Shown here: piece after piece, positions 12,732 to 23,768 of the stretch
How the letters are laid out: the number at the start of each line of letters is the position of its first letter
How positions within the stretch are numbered: position 1 is the stretch's first letter
Assembly: GCA_022432975.1 (NCBI GenBank)
Contig: CM039515.1
Coordinates: 20,463,554-20,527,553 of the forward strand
Direction: 5' to 3'
Source of the DNA: Begonia masoniana
Lineage: Eukaryota > Streptophyta > Magnoliopsida > Cucurbitales > Begoniaceae
Length of the DNA stretch: 64,000 bases
Translations under genes and position numbers: made by a program
Notes under the pieces: model-generated
Databases searched by the model: none
The model's input: the letters and a program-made list of their open reading frames with translations, nothing else
What the model was told of the DNA's origin: nothing

Positions 12732-13816
12732 CTGGCTGCTTCAAAAACGTGCTGTCACTACGTCCAACCAAAGTACACGCTCGATTACCTAACAAATAAC
12801 GAAAAGTTACTTAGTAAAAGTTACTTAGTAACACGCTTAAGGATTCTAAAACATCAACTAACTTAAACTAACCGTCACTTTTTAACCTAAAACTAACCAA
12901 CACTCAGACAATCTCACAATTAAACACACAAACCCGATTTTTATCCAAAATTGACCGTCAAACTTCAAACGGTCATAACTCTCTCGTTTTTCAACGGATT
13001 TCAACGCGCCACCTCAATTCGAAAACCTCTACATGTCTACTATCCATTGAAACACTCAAATCAACCAAACCAACTAAATGGGCAATCCAAAACTCCTCAA
13101 CAGAATCGGCCACCTATTGATTTCAAAATCGATTTTTGCATAAGACTCCTCAAATCTTCAATCTAACCATTTCAACAACTCAACCTACTCCATTCAACAA
13201 CTACCTATGAAATTTGGAAAGAAATCTAGCATTTGAACCAAAAATTCGAAATTCTCAAATTAGGGTTTTACAACTCTCTCTAAACTCTCTCAAAATACCC
13301 TTAAAATACCAAAAATCAACACCTAAACCTATAAAAACCAAAACCCACTTATTTTTACCTTCAAACCCCTTGGAAACCTTGAGGAGAGGAAGAAGGGAAG
13401 TGCATCAATGGAGGAAGGAGGGCTTCGATGGAGATGAAGGGGAAAAATAAGAGAAATAAAACTTTTAACTTAAAATTTCTTTCACTTTTTATTTTTCCAC
13501 CACTAACTCTTTAAATTTATAATTTAAACCCTCACTTTTCCTTTCTCCTCTCTTCCAACGCGACTCTCTCTTCTTACACCCTTTCTCTTCTATCTATTTC
13601 ATTAAATATTAATTTTATTGGTGATTAAAACCTTTTGACTTTTCAAAAAGTTTTGGTTTGAATTGTCAAACCATTTTTTTCCTTTTCTTCCACTTCAATG
13701 CATAATATCAAACTTGAATAATTAAACTCTCCTAACACGTCTAACCTAAGGCTACGCACGTTATAGAAATTTTTCGGGTGTTACACAATATCTTACTGGA
13801 AAAATAGGTCGTTATA

Positions 13817-14649
13817 GTTACCATCAATACTGACGGATGTGAGTAATTGTCCAGGACACGAGCCTTTCAGATGACAACCGTTCAAACAGATAATAGGGCG
13901 ACCGTGCTGCAGTAAACCTGCCTTGCACGTAGATATTCACATATACATTCTTTGATATGCCCACGAATCAGAGTTCACCTCGTAAGTATGTATGTATAAT
14001 GAGCTACCCAGATTTGATCTATATATTTCAGCTGCATACGACCAGACTTGCTTGTACTGTTCGTCGTCGTTGCCTTCGTTATGTGTTCAAGCTATGCTTC
14101 CTGCTCTTTTAGCAATACTAGGAGTAATGTTGACAGTGAAATCCTTCCTGATTGTCTCGATGACGGGAGAGATTTCCCACATAGGTTGACTTTTAAACCT
14201 GTCTAGATAATGCTTTGCAAGATATTTTGCTCGAGCGCTTGGATTCTCAACTACCCTCGCACAGCTGTGAGAATCGATAAATTTTTTTATTTGAAAGGTT
14301 TCCTCGTCTTGCATCTTTGACGCATGCAGTCGACATGCACATCCCTCTACGCATTTAGCCGTCAGTTGCCGCTTGTCACATTGGGGGAATTTGATGCCAT
14401 AACCATTTTACACAAAATATTCGAGTATTTCCTCTTTAATTTTCTTTATATAACTATATTGTTTCCCAAAAAACACACTCATTGAGATTTCTTCACGTAC
14501 TGGTATGCTTTCCACCTCATCAACGTCCGACCCGACCGGTGTTCGAAGCTCCTCGTCTAGAGTTCTGGAGGTCGAATGCACCTTTATTTCTTTGTCCTCA
14601 CCTACGTGATCGAATGCTCTAAGATCATCATATGCAGGAGTGGCATGCG
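13817..14649 (-). pseudogene. MULE transposase, N-terminal and first catalytic region
   Basis: Minus-strand coding remnant continuing the piece at 17911-17988 (separated by solo LTR C) and leading into 175-1. It has an acidic N-terminus (DEELRTPVGSD), the MuDR-type DNA-binding region with HASKMQDEETFQIKKF, HSCARVVENPSARAKY and RFKSQPMWEISPVIETIRKD, then CKAGLLQHGRPIICLNGCHLKG and QLLTSVSIDGND. The family normally has DGCHLKG, with the Asp as first catalytic acid. Here it reads NGCHLKG (GAC to AAC), so the enzyme would be inactive. At least three in-frame stops are visible. The plus-strand copy at 19801-20601 is its close paralogue. Confidence 0.8.
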
Positions 14650-14849
14650 TGTAACGACCCTTAAACTATTCCCGATTTTACTGTACAAATTTAAATTTTT
14701 ATAAACCTAAATGTGTAGCGACCCTTAAACTTAACCCTTAATTTCACGTGAAAAATTTTCTTTTTAAACATTTAAATAAAACAATTAAAACACATAAAGG
14801 AATCGGCCAAGCAGAACAGAGGGCAAAAAGGGCCCAAGCCCAAAATTTT

Positions 14850-15330
14850 CCCTGTTCGCATCTACCGCTCAACTTTTGCCAAGCAACATCAAGCGCTGAT
14901 CACATCCACCGCTCAACACTTCTATCTCTCACATCCACCGCTCAACAGTAACCTAACACATCTACCGATTGACTTTGACCAAGCAACATCCACCGCTGAT
15001 CACATCCACCGCTCAACACTTCTATCGCTCACATCCACTGCTCAACAGTAACCTAACACATCTACTGATTTGACTTTGACCAAGCAGCATCCACTGCTGA
15101 TCACATCCACCGCTCAACAGTAACTTAACACATCTACCGATTGACTTTGACCAAGCAACATCCACCGCTCAACATCTACTGATGACGTCAGCCGGATGAC
15201 TTATTCACCCAGCATCCACCGATCCATAACACTCAACATCCACCGGTGAACAGTAACACTCAACATCCACCGGTGACGTCAGCCGGATGACTTATTCACC
15301 CAGCATCCAATGATCCATAACACTCAACCG
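14850..15330 (-). repeat. Imperfect tandem repeats with TGACGTCA boxes in LTR C
   Basis: Words such as CATCCACCGCTCAACA, CATCTACCGATTGAC and GACTTTGACCAAGC recur about every 30-70 bp. TGACGTCAGCCGGATGAC occurs at 15183 and 15274. This is the downstream variable slot of the LTR, placed like the repeat zones at 20770-21170, 33710-34030, 40440-40760 and 56100-56790. Confidence 0.75.
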
Positions 15331-15690
15331 AAACTCATGCCATTTCCCCCTGTACTTACACTCCATTCACTCAGAACTTCCAAAAACATTAAAAATAACA
15401 TTCTCCATTTCCAGAGACATCAAATTTAACATTATATACATATATGTTCACGAACTATCCATACCTAGCAGAAGCTATCAAAAATATCATCAAAATCAAA
15501 TTTCAACCTATCCAAGCATCCTAATAAGAGTTTCTATACATTTCATCAAAATATCATCACCCAAAACATTTAACCTTTTCTCCCACGGGTCAAGTGTGCA
15601 TCGACTACGCCAATCGCTCCCTGAACATCCTCCTTCAAGCTACAGGCTCATCTGAGAGAGGAAAATTCTCCTCACCTTGCTCTATATCAC

Positions 15691-17160
15691 CTACACCATA
15701 AAGACACCTATGAGATAAAAATCTCAGTAAATTCTACGTAAATGCCAATGCATGATCATGTATGCTCAATGCTAAGAAAATTATCCATGTCCTTTCATAT
15801 ATTGGTACATGTCAGTTTATGGTTATCGGAAATGCTCGACAGATGGATAGGGCACATCAAGCGGTTAGATAGCCCACACCATCTGAAGGGAGGAAAACTC
15901 GCTCACCATGGAACGCCAGATCTGAACCTCATCCCCGATAACCCCATGCCATGGTTGTTTACTGTGATACTTTACTTGCCTTTACATGCATGTTCTTTTC
16001 ATGAAACCCATGCGTAAATTCATTTTCATGACATTTTGAAACCATGATGCATGAACAGTTCAATATGCACAATATAACATATATAACGTGAATACCATCA
16101 TACCATCAAAACCTCACAAATACCATCAAAACCTCACAAATACCATCAAAACCTCACAAATACCATCAAAACCTCACAAATACCATCAAAACCTCACAAA
16201 TACCATCAAAACCTCACAAATACCATCAAAACCTCACAAATACCATCAAAACCTCACAAATACCATCAAAACCTCACAAATACCATCAAAACCTCACAAA
16301 TACCATCAAAACCTCACAAATACCATCAAAACCTCACAAATACCATCAAAACCTCACAAATACCATCAAAACCTCACAAATACCATCAAAACCTCACAAA
16401 TACCATCAAAACCTCACAAATACCATCAAAACCTCACAAATACCATCAAAACCTCACAAATACCATCAAAACCTCACAAATACCATCAAAACCTCACAAA
16501 TACCATCAAAACCTCACAAATACCATCAAAACCTCACAAATACCATCAAAACCTCACAAATACCATCAAAACCTCACAAATACCATCAAAACCTCACAAA
16601 TACCATCAAAACCTCACAAATACCATCAAAACCTCACAAATACCATCAAAACCTCACAAATACCATCAAAACCTCACAAATACCATCAAAACCTCACAAA
16701 TACCATCAAAACCTCACAAATACCATCAAAACCTCACAAATACCATCAAAACCTCACAAATACCATCAAAACCTCACAAATACCATCAAAACCTCACAAA
16801 TACCATCAAAACCTCACAAATACCATCAAAACCTCACAAATACCATCAAAACCTCACAAATACCATCAAAACCTCACAAATACCATCAAAACCTCACAAA
16901 TACCATCAAAACCTCACAAATACCATCAAAACCTCACAAATACCATCAAAACCTCACAAATACCATCAAAACCTCACAAATACCATCAAAACCTCACAAA
17001 TACCATCAAAACCTCACAAATACCATCAAAACCTCACAAATACCATCAAAACCTCACAAATACCATCAAAACCTCACAAATACCATCAAAACCTCACAAA
17101 GGGACAAAGCTTGACATATGGTTGTAGGCCAATTGGTCATAGTAAGTCACGAGAACTTAC
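15691..17160 (-). other. Predicted intron-like module in LTR C, containing the 20-bp satellite
   Basis: Minus strand: GAT/GTAAGT (donor GT at 17160-17159), hairpin GACC-AATT-GGCC followed by TACA (17127-17138), the satellite array, then a GAGAT/ATCTC stem (15712-15725), a CTCAT site with A at 15711, and GGTGTAG/GTG with its last G at 15691, 20 nt away. The spacing matches the other eight LTRs. Confidence 0.55.
16101..17100. repeat. 20-bp satellite, 50 perfect copies
   Basis: The unit TACCATCAAAACCTCACAAA repeats exactly 50 times with no substitution in 1000 bp. A partial, slightly different unit precedes it (about 16092-16100). Because 60 is a multiple of 20, every reading frame is a short peptide cycle; the 368-codon frame across it is an artefact. 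The minus-strand unit resembles the GAGTTTTGATGGTA segment that occurs twice in the LTR of element B (about 2376 and 2421) and the single ACCATCAAAAC at about 22320 in LTR D. Confidence 0.97.
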
Positions 17161-17910
17161 ATCAAGTCCTCATCACACCAAGCACTATCCGTGAGCTTGT
17201 TCACCTAAGAAAATTTATAACACACGGCATTAGAACTGAGTCTAACCCAATCGGACTCCGTTAATTCCACTTAACTATTCTCCATAATCATAAATGTCTT
17301 ATTATCATTCAACATTCCAATAGCTAACGATTTCTAACTTCCATCGGCAATTTCTAACGAAACCCTATTTGAATAACAACTCTAAAATCGAAGGCTAACT
17401 ATCCAGAACATTAAAATCTTACCTAGGGTGGCGATTTAGTAATGAATCGTGAAGGAAATTGATCGGTTGGAGGAGCCGTTGAATTGTGAAGAAGCTTAGG
17501 GGTGGAGAGAATTTTTGTGGCTGTGAAAGTTAAAGGAGAGAAAGAGTGAAAGTGAATGTGGTTTCTCGTAAGGGAGGGAAAATGAAGGTGTTGCCTTTGC
17601 CAAGCTTCTCCCACAAGTTTTGACACTTGTCACACTCTCACTTGGTGCTCCCAACTACCCCCTTTTCACTTCCTAATTTGCCCCTCCTTCCAATTGCTTG
17701 TTTGGTTGAACTTAGTTTGGTTTCTCCAACTTATCTCGTTATTTGACTAACTGTTCGTTTTCTCCAAATTTCCTTATTTCACCATAAATTCCAATTTATT
17801 ATTTAGGTCCCAATAAAACTTTTCATTCGCAAAACAGACTTCATTTGACATATTTACAAAAATGCCATTATTTATTGGAATTACAAAATCCCGTAAAATC
17901 GGGTGTTACA

Positions 17911-18115
17911 ATGCGCATACCAATTGATATCGACATCAAAGCTTGTTGGCTCGTCTAAATCACTCGCTCTAATTGAAATATCATCCATCGTCGTCTCTAA
18001 TACCTGAAAATTCTCGAAAGCAAGATAATAGTTGAGAAGCTTTAGAGAGATCAAGAATAATGGAGTTAGAGGTGGTGTGAGAACTAAGGGAAGAGGCTCT
18101 TTAAATAGGCCTGGA
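17911..18115 (-). pseudogene. MULE transposase 5' end and leader (minus-strand copy)
   Basis: The likely start ATG is at 17988 on the minus strand (MDDISIRASDLDEPTS...), followed by acidic residues as in the plus-strand paralogue (MDSDSSRSVDLDERS... at 19801). Coding is interrupted at 17915 by solo LTR C and resumes at 14649. Upstream, CTATTTAAAG (about 18100-18110 on the minus strand) is a TATA-like element, and the 5' leader between carries a possible AG acceptor close to the ATG. Start choice rests on similarity to the other copy. Confidence 0.65.
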
Positions 18116-18178
18116 CAATGGCAAACCGTTCTCTTAGAACGGTTTGCTTTTCTCCTAAAATTCAGCCCTTGATCAGCT

Positions 18179-18265
18179 AATAATTGATCATGGGTCTGAC
18201 GAAGAATGGTTTGCCCTGTGAGTAGAACAACAAACCGTTCTTCGTCAGACCCATGATCAATTATT
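18179..18265. repeat. 35-bp inverted repeat near the MULE end
   Basis: The arms at 18179-18213 and 18231-18265 are reverse complements with one mismatch and a 17-bp loop. A smaller palindrome around GCAAACCGTTCTC lies at 18121-18147, and GAACGGTTTGCC words recur to about 18420. It lies upstream of the minus-strand MULE promoter and is probably part of its terminal region. Confidence 0.85.
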
Positions 18266-18419
18266 GCCGAGGGTGAAGATCCCCTGCGCACATGAGGGGC
18301 GTGCACGCGGGGGAACTTCACCCTCAGAAATGCCCCCACGGAGAACGGTTTGCCGTTATCTGCACGCGATAAACTGTTCTCATTGAGAAAACTCCCCGCG
18401 GGGGTGTAACGGTTTGCCG

Positions 18420-18640
18420 CAAAGCTATTTTTTGTCTATTTTCCATACTTTGAGCTATTTTTTGGACGAAAAATTAGTTTGATCCATTTTTTGAACCTAA
18501 TCGATAGTTGGATCCATTTTTTGGTTTTTGCCCTAAAATTATGAATTTTTTTTTTTAATTTAAATCTCAAAGTTTGAGTTTTTTTAAAAAAACCCTCAAA
18601 ATTTACTATTCATCGAAAAAAACCTCAAAGTATCATAAAT
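18420..18640. repeat. Facing MULE terminal sequences (head to head)
   Basis: A stretch near 18430-18475 (TTGTCTATTTT...ATACTTTGAG...ATTTTTT) is repeated in inverted orientation near 18600-18640. These look like the outer ends of the two MULE copies, whose genes run away from each other. The exact ends and a 9-bp target duplication could not be settled by eye. Confidence 0.45.
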
Positions 18641-18716
18641 AGACAATTTGAACCTCGAATGGGGGTGAGGAGGCCAGCCAATCCCGTCCGTAAAAAAAAA
18701 AAATTTGGTTTGGGAA

Positions 18717-19002
18717 GAGGACGGCCGGTTCAACTGGATCAACCGTCCTCTTGTGGGAAAAAAGTCGTGACTTTTGTCATGGGTTTTGTCCTTTAGGTAG
18801 AGGACGACAGATCCAACTGGATCGGCCGTCCTCTTATGGATAAAAACCTGTGACTTGTGTCACGAGTTTTGTTCTTTAGGAAGAGGACGGCTGGTCCAAC
18901 TGAATCGGTCATCCTCCTCCTCTTAAAATACGAAACCTGTGACAAAAGTCACGGGTTTTTACCCACAAGAGGATGGCCGGTCTAGTTAAACTAGTCGTCC
19001 TC
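18717..19002 (+). repeat. Four hairpin units upstream of the plus-strand MULE promoter
   Basis: Imperfect units of about 85 bp each contain an inverted repeat of the type GAGGACGG...CCGTCCTC (18717-18750, 18800-18833, 18883-18916, 18969-19002), separated by GTGACTTNTGTCAC-like palindromes. The arms change between copies but pairing is largely kept. The last unit ends seven bases before the TATA box. Confidence 0.75.
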
Positions 19003-19008
19003 TCCCCC

Positions 19009-19016
19009 TATATAAA
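19009..19016 (+). promoter_or_regulatory. TATA box of the plus-strand MULE
   Basis: TATATAAA lies immediately downstream of the hairpin units and about 790 bp upstream of the ATG at 19801. The 5' leader in between is partly duplicated (GACTATTTTNTTG...GCGTTCACC around 19065-19115 and 19345-19395). Confidence 0.6.
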
Positions 19017-19800
19017 GCATTCCTCCTCTTTTTTCAAATCACACCAAACTTTAAATACTCTCTCGACTATTTTATTGTTCCAGCGATATTTCTCCGTGTT
19101 CACCTGTTAGGTACGAAGTTTTTTTTTAAATTTTATCATTTACTTGAGGGATTTAAAAAAAAAACTCATCTATAAGATGTTAAACTGAGATTAAATTTTT
19201 TTATAATGTATTTTTTCTTCATTGTATTTTTTATTTGAAATTATCTTAACAGTTTCTATCTAAATTCTAAAAATATAGAAATTTTATTTTATTTTAATTT
19301 TTATTTATTTAAAGATTTCTAATATTTTTTTCAATATTAGCAACGACTATTTTCTTGCTCCGGCAATATTTCTCCGCGTTCACCAGCTAGATACGATGTT
19401 GTTTTCTATTTTATTTTTATTAGATATTTATCTATTATACCGTAGATAATTGGATCGCATTTGTTGTCGTTTCTCGTACCGCGTATTAAGTGGTGTAATT
19501 GTATTGTTTAAGTAAATTTTATCTAGGAGATTGTGTTTTAAGTGAGACCGTTTGTGACCCCTCTAGCATTTCTTAAGAACTTACTTGAAAAGTTAATTCT
19601 GTCTAGGAGATTGTCCAGTAAAGTCTTTCCTAAGAATTATTCTGATCAGTACTCTCCACGTTTTAAGTTTTTGATTTAATTATTTTTATAGAATGTCAAA
19701 TACAATTAATTTGCGACGACCATGAATTCTGATTCAAGTAGAATTATTTATTTTATTTATTTAAATATTTATAATATTTTTCTCTATATTAGCGAAGACT

Positions 19801-20601
19801 ATGGATTCCGATTCAAGTAGATCGGTTGATTTAGACGAGAGATCAACTAGTGATACCGAAATGGATTGGTATTCGGAAGGCATGCCTGCATATGGTGATC
19901 TACAAACATTTGATCATACAGATGCAAATGAAGAAATATTCGTCTATTCGACCTTTAAAATGCTGGACGATGAGCTTCGAACACCGGTTGGCTCAGATGA
20001 CGAGGAAGTGAAAAGTAGACTGGTAGGAGAACAAATCACAATGAGATTTTTTTTTTGGTAGACAATATGGTTCTTTAGAAGAAATTAAAGAAGAAATCCA
20101 CGAATATTCTTTGAAAAATAGTTATGGTATAAAATTCACCAAAAGTGAAAAGAGCCGATTGACGGCCGAGTGTGATAATGGATGTGGGTAACGACTGCAT
20201 GCTTCAAAGATGTAAGATGAGCTTACATTTCAAATAAAGTCGTTGGTCAATTCTCACACATGTTCGCTTCAGCGAAATGAATGGCGAAGGAGTATTTGGA
20301 TAAGTTCAAAAGTCACCCTACATGGGACATCACTTCTATTATCGAGACAGTAAGGAAGGATTTCACTGTTGACATTTCACTCAGTCTTGCCATAAGAGCA
20401 ACAAGCGTAGCTCGAACCCTTAACGAAGGGAAGTGCGACGAACAGTATGGGCAACTGTGGTCATATGCAGCCGAAATGCGTAGAACAAATCCAGGTAGCA
20501 CAGTAAAAATTGATGGTAACCCAGTGGGCCCTAATTCATTGGGATTCCAAAGATTTTATATGTACATGGCTGCTTGCAAGGCAAGTTTGCTGCAGTTCGG
20601 T
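19801..20601 (+). pseudogene. MULE transposase N-terminal half (plus-strand copy), truncated
   Basis: The start MDSDSSRSVDLDERST leads to an acidic N-terminus (DDELRTPVGSDDEE), then a frameshifted zone (20061-20280), then MAKEYLDKFKSHPTWDI, IIETVRKDFTVDIS, QLWSYAAEMRRTNPGS and YMAACKASLLQFG. Residues match the minus-strand copy at 14649-13817 throughout, and the order fits the MuDR DNA-binding region of plant MULE transposases. Coding stops at 20601 where the LTR of element D begins. The DDE core is missing, and only the C-terminal zinc knuckle is found again at 29944. A near-duplicate start region (ATGAATTCTGATTCAAG) sits at 19722. Confidence 0.8.
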
Positions 20602-23289
20602 TGTAACGCCCCCCTAATTTCGCCTTTTAACCATTCCTAAAAATCTCGTAAAATTTGAAGTTTTAATTCAGTCCCTTAGTCGTGTTCATTTTAAAGACAA
20701 TAAACTTTGTTCAGCGGAAGACGTACCATGTGTGGAACCCGCGTATTAAAATTTTATTTATTTAAAATAATGGCTAAACAGCAAACAGGGGTTCGGTCGA
20801 CGTAACCTTCGGTTGACACAACCATCACGTGCCACTGTCTCAGCCTAACTAGAGAAAAGAATCGGTCGACGAACTGCCTTTTGCAGATAACATTTCCTCT
20901 CGGGTTTCGGTCAATGTCCTAAACTTACTGGAATTCATTTCCTTCCAATCGGTCAATGTCAACACTGGCCAAAATCGGTCGATGACAATACTGGCCAAAT
21001 TCGGTCGATGTCAACAATGGCCAAAATCGGTCGACGTGGCCTCTGTAATGAGATCGGTCGACGACACTTAACTAAATTTCCTCAAAATGACTCTAATATG
21101 CTGGGGTCGACAACCCCGACCGATTCACACTTAAAATCAGTCGAAGTAGCCCCCATCAGTACACTTAACTTTACTTAGGCTGTATCGTCCACAACATCAG
21201 CCGATCGATCGCTACCCCAGGCGATCGATCGGCAAGCTCTCTGGATTTTAATTCTAGAGAGCTGCCTCTTCCCATTTTCTTTTCCTTAAACACTTCATGC
21301 AATCTTCCTTCACTTCTCCTTCTTTTCCCTCTTAACCACTTACACCTAAACACAATTCATCATAAAACACACTTCTACCTCATACATTTCTTTAATCCAC
21401 CAATCACCGAAAACCAACTAAAACGTACTAGAAAGAGTAATAAATTTAATAAAAACAAACTGCGTGGTTCCGTTCGAAAACTAAACAAATTCCTACGAAA
21501 TTAAAACCACCAAGAAATTCCAGTATAATCTAATAAAGACTTCTCAAAGGAATTCAGAAAACTAATTTTTCTCAAAACATCAAAAAGTGCATGTTTCCTA
21601 CTATACAATTTTCCTATCTATTCAACCATCAGCCCAATCAACCCAAAATCCTCAAAATTCCTAACCGTTGCTCCCACAGGTCAAAATACGCCTCTATTGC
21701 CCAGCGCACTCCCACGGGCCATCCTCTTCAACCTGCTCAAACTTTGGGTGGAGGAATGTCGTCCTCACCTGTTTCAAATTCATCTACACCATAGAGATAA
21801 TCTATGAGCTAAAGGGCTCAGTAAGTTTCGTAAATGAAAATGCATGTTGTGCATATGCTGTTCAATTTTTATTCTTTTCATTACATAACGCCTGAGTGGG
21901 TCCATTACATAACGCGAGTTCCCCATGTCTCAGTGATCAAACAGCCCTTTCCATCTAACGGGGGGAAAACACGCTTCACCTGTAGGACAGCTGTGTCTGA
22001 ACCCCACCCCGACGTGATCGGGATTACGTACATTCGTTTTCATTCTTTAGTTACATAACAGAAAGTGTCACCGGGGGTTCATTCACCAGATGGAGAGGGC
22101 ACGTCTCGCGATCGGACAGCCCTTTCCATCTAATGGGGAGAAAACATGCTTCACCTGTAGGACAGCCATGTCTGAACCCCACCCCGACGTGACTGGGATT
22201 ATATGCATTCATTTTCTTTTCGTAATATACCTGTGGAAAACTCGTTTTCATGCTATTTTGAAAGAACGTGATGCATGTACAATTCATAATCCATAACACG
22301 AACCTAAATAACGTGAGTACCATCAAAACGACAATCCTCCATCACAATCTATAAACAACTAACGTTAACTACTCATCCTATATACCAAAATCAAATCTCC
22401 ACAATCCTCCATAAACAACTTCTTATGGTATAGGCCAAATCGGCCAAGCAAGTCACGAAAACTTACCTCGTGTCCTTAGCAATCCGAGTGCCTCTTTTCG
22501 AGCTTCGTCACCTAAAACATTCCACCGTTTCTTTAGTGGAGCTAAATTCAAACAGATCATTCTAAAAGCTAAACGGAACTCCTAGCTAAGGGAAGTTTTT
22601 CCAAAACTCTAATTTATCTCATTGAGGCATTTTATCGAGCAATTTGTGCTCGTGAATTCCTAACCTCCATTAATGGAGTTTTTAAGTTCTCCAACAACCA
22701 AAAACTCCAATATACATCAATAAACCGACTAACTACGCCCAATCACCATAAATACATCCATTAGGGGCATAATCACAGTAAACCTATTGATTTCAAACCT
22801 TAATCTACGTTTTTAATAAAACCCTAACTAAAGCTTCAACCGTTTCCTAGCCCTAAACTGGAAACTAAATCATCCAAACGCTAGAAGCTTACCTAGAATG
22901 TCGATCGGAGAAGAAAATGTGAAGAGTCACCGGTGATCGGAGGGGTGTTGGTCGCCGGAAGAGAGAACGCGCGAGAGGGAGAGGGGAGTCGCTAGAGAAG
23001 AAATTTCTCTCTGGAGAAATTTCGTGAGAATTGGGGAGGAAGAGAGATTTTTGTGTTTTAATATAATTTGACTTGAATTACAAGTTTGCCCTTTTGTTTA
23101 ATTTTTCGTTTGATTCATTAATGGTCTATCGGTTCGTTTTCTCCAAATTTCCTTATTTCACCATAAATTTTATTTTATTTCCATAGTTCTAATAAAGCTT
23201 CCCGCTCACAAAATGGGTTTAATTCGACATATTTACGAAAATGCCATTATACGGCAATTCCAAAAATCTAAAAAAATCTGGGTGTTACA
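20602..23289 (-). repeat. 3' LTR of element D
   Basis: 2688 bp. The minus-strand start at 23289 is followed 44 bp later by GGCATTTTCGTAAATATGTC (one change from B and C). It contains the intron-like module (21784-22466) with two ~190-bp repeats inside (CCCTTTCCATCTAA...CCCCACCCCGACGTGA, 21940-22200), and a downstream zone with TCGGTCGACG and TCGGTCGATGTCAAC words (20780-21170). Confidence 0.85.
21784..22466 (-). other. Predicted intron-like module in LTR D
   Basis: Minus strand: CGAG/GTAAGT (donor at 22466), GGCC-GATTT-GGCC followed by TATA (22433-22445), then a GAGC/GCTC stem (21806-21819), a CTCAT site with A at 21805, and GGTGTAG ending at 21784, 21 nt away. Confidence 0.55.
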
Positions 23290-23768
23290 TTCCACCCACC
23301 TTATTTAAAATTTTGTCCTCAAAATTTGACTTAGGTTATAGTCCTTGACATTAATGTCTCATGTCTTGCGGCCTTATATTTTGATTTACAACCACTCAAT
23401 TCTTTCCGAGTATCCTCCCTCCATCTCTCCAAAAATTCAAATTTCTCTCTAAGAATTCTGATCCTATTACACTCAGGGTCAATCTCTGTGGTTCTATATC
23501 GAATCTCTTAAAACCAAATGACGCAACATTAGCCTCCTGACCACATCCACTGCGTTCGATTTTGACTAACCATGTCCTTGGCCATGCATTAAGTACTATC
23601 AAACTTCTAGGCCTCCAATTCAAGGCTTTCTGTAGCTATACCTTTATGTAATACTTATACTTAAGCCTCTTAACATTGCTCAGGTTGAATAAAATTTGAA
23701 GATTTCTACATACATTTGGGTTGTGACCAAAACTTCCGTATAATTTCATCGACTCTATCCATAGTTGA

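Larger units (their letters stand above)
14650..17910 (-). mobile_element. Solo LTR C (gypsy-type, minus strand)
   Basis: On the minus strand it starts TGTAACACCCGATTTTACGG (17910) and ends GGGTCGTTACA (14650). The 5-bp target duplication atgcg is perfect (14645-14649 and 17911-17915). There is no interior, so it is a solo LTR of 3261 bp. It shares the 20-bp motif GGCATTTTTGTAAATATGTC (17866-17847) with element B and, with one change, D. It contains the intron-like module (15691-17160), a 1-kb 20-bp satellite inside it, and a second repeat zone at 14850-15330 built on CATCCACCGCTCAAC words with two TGACGTCA palindromes. Confidence 0.9.

Noticed and set aside
16088..17194. 368-codon open frame with SQIPSKPHKYHQNLTNTIKT repeats
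   Set aside because: It is the translation of a 20-bp satellite whose three frames merge into one 20-residue cycle; non-coding LTR sequence.
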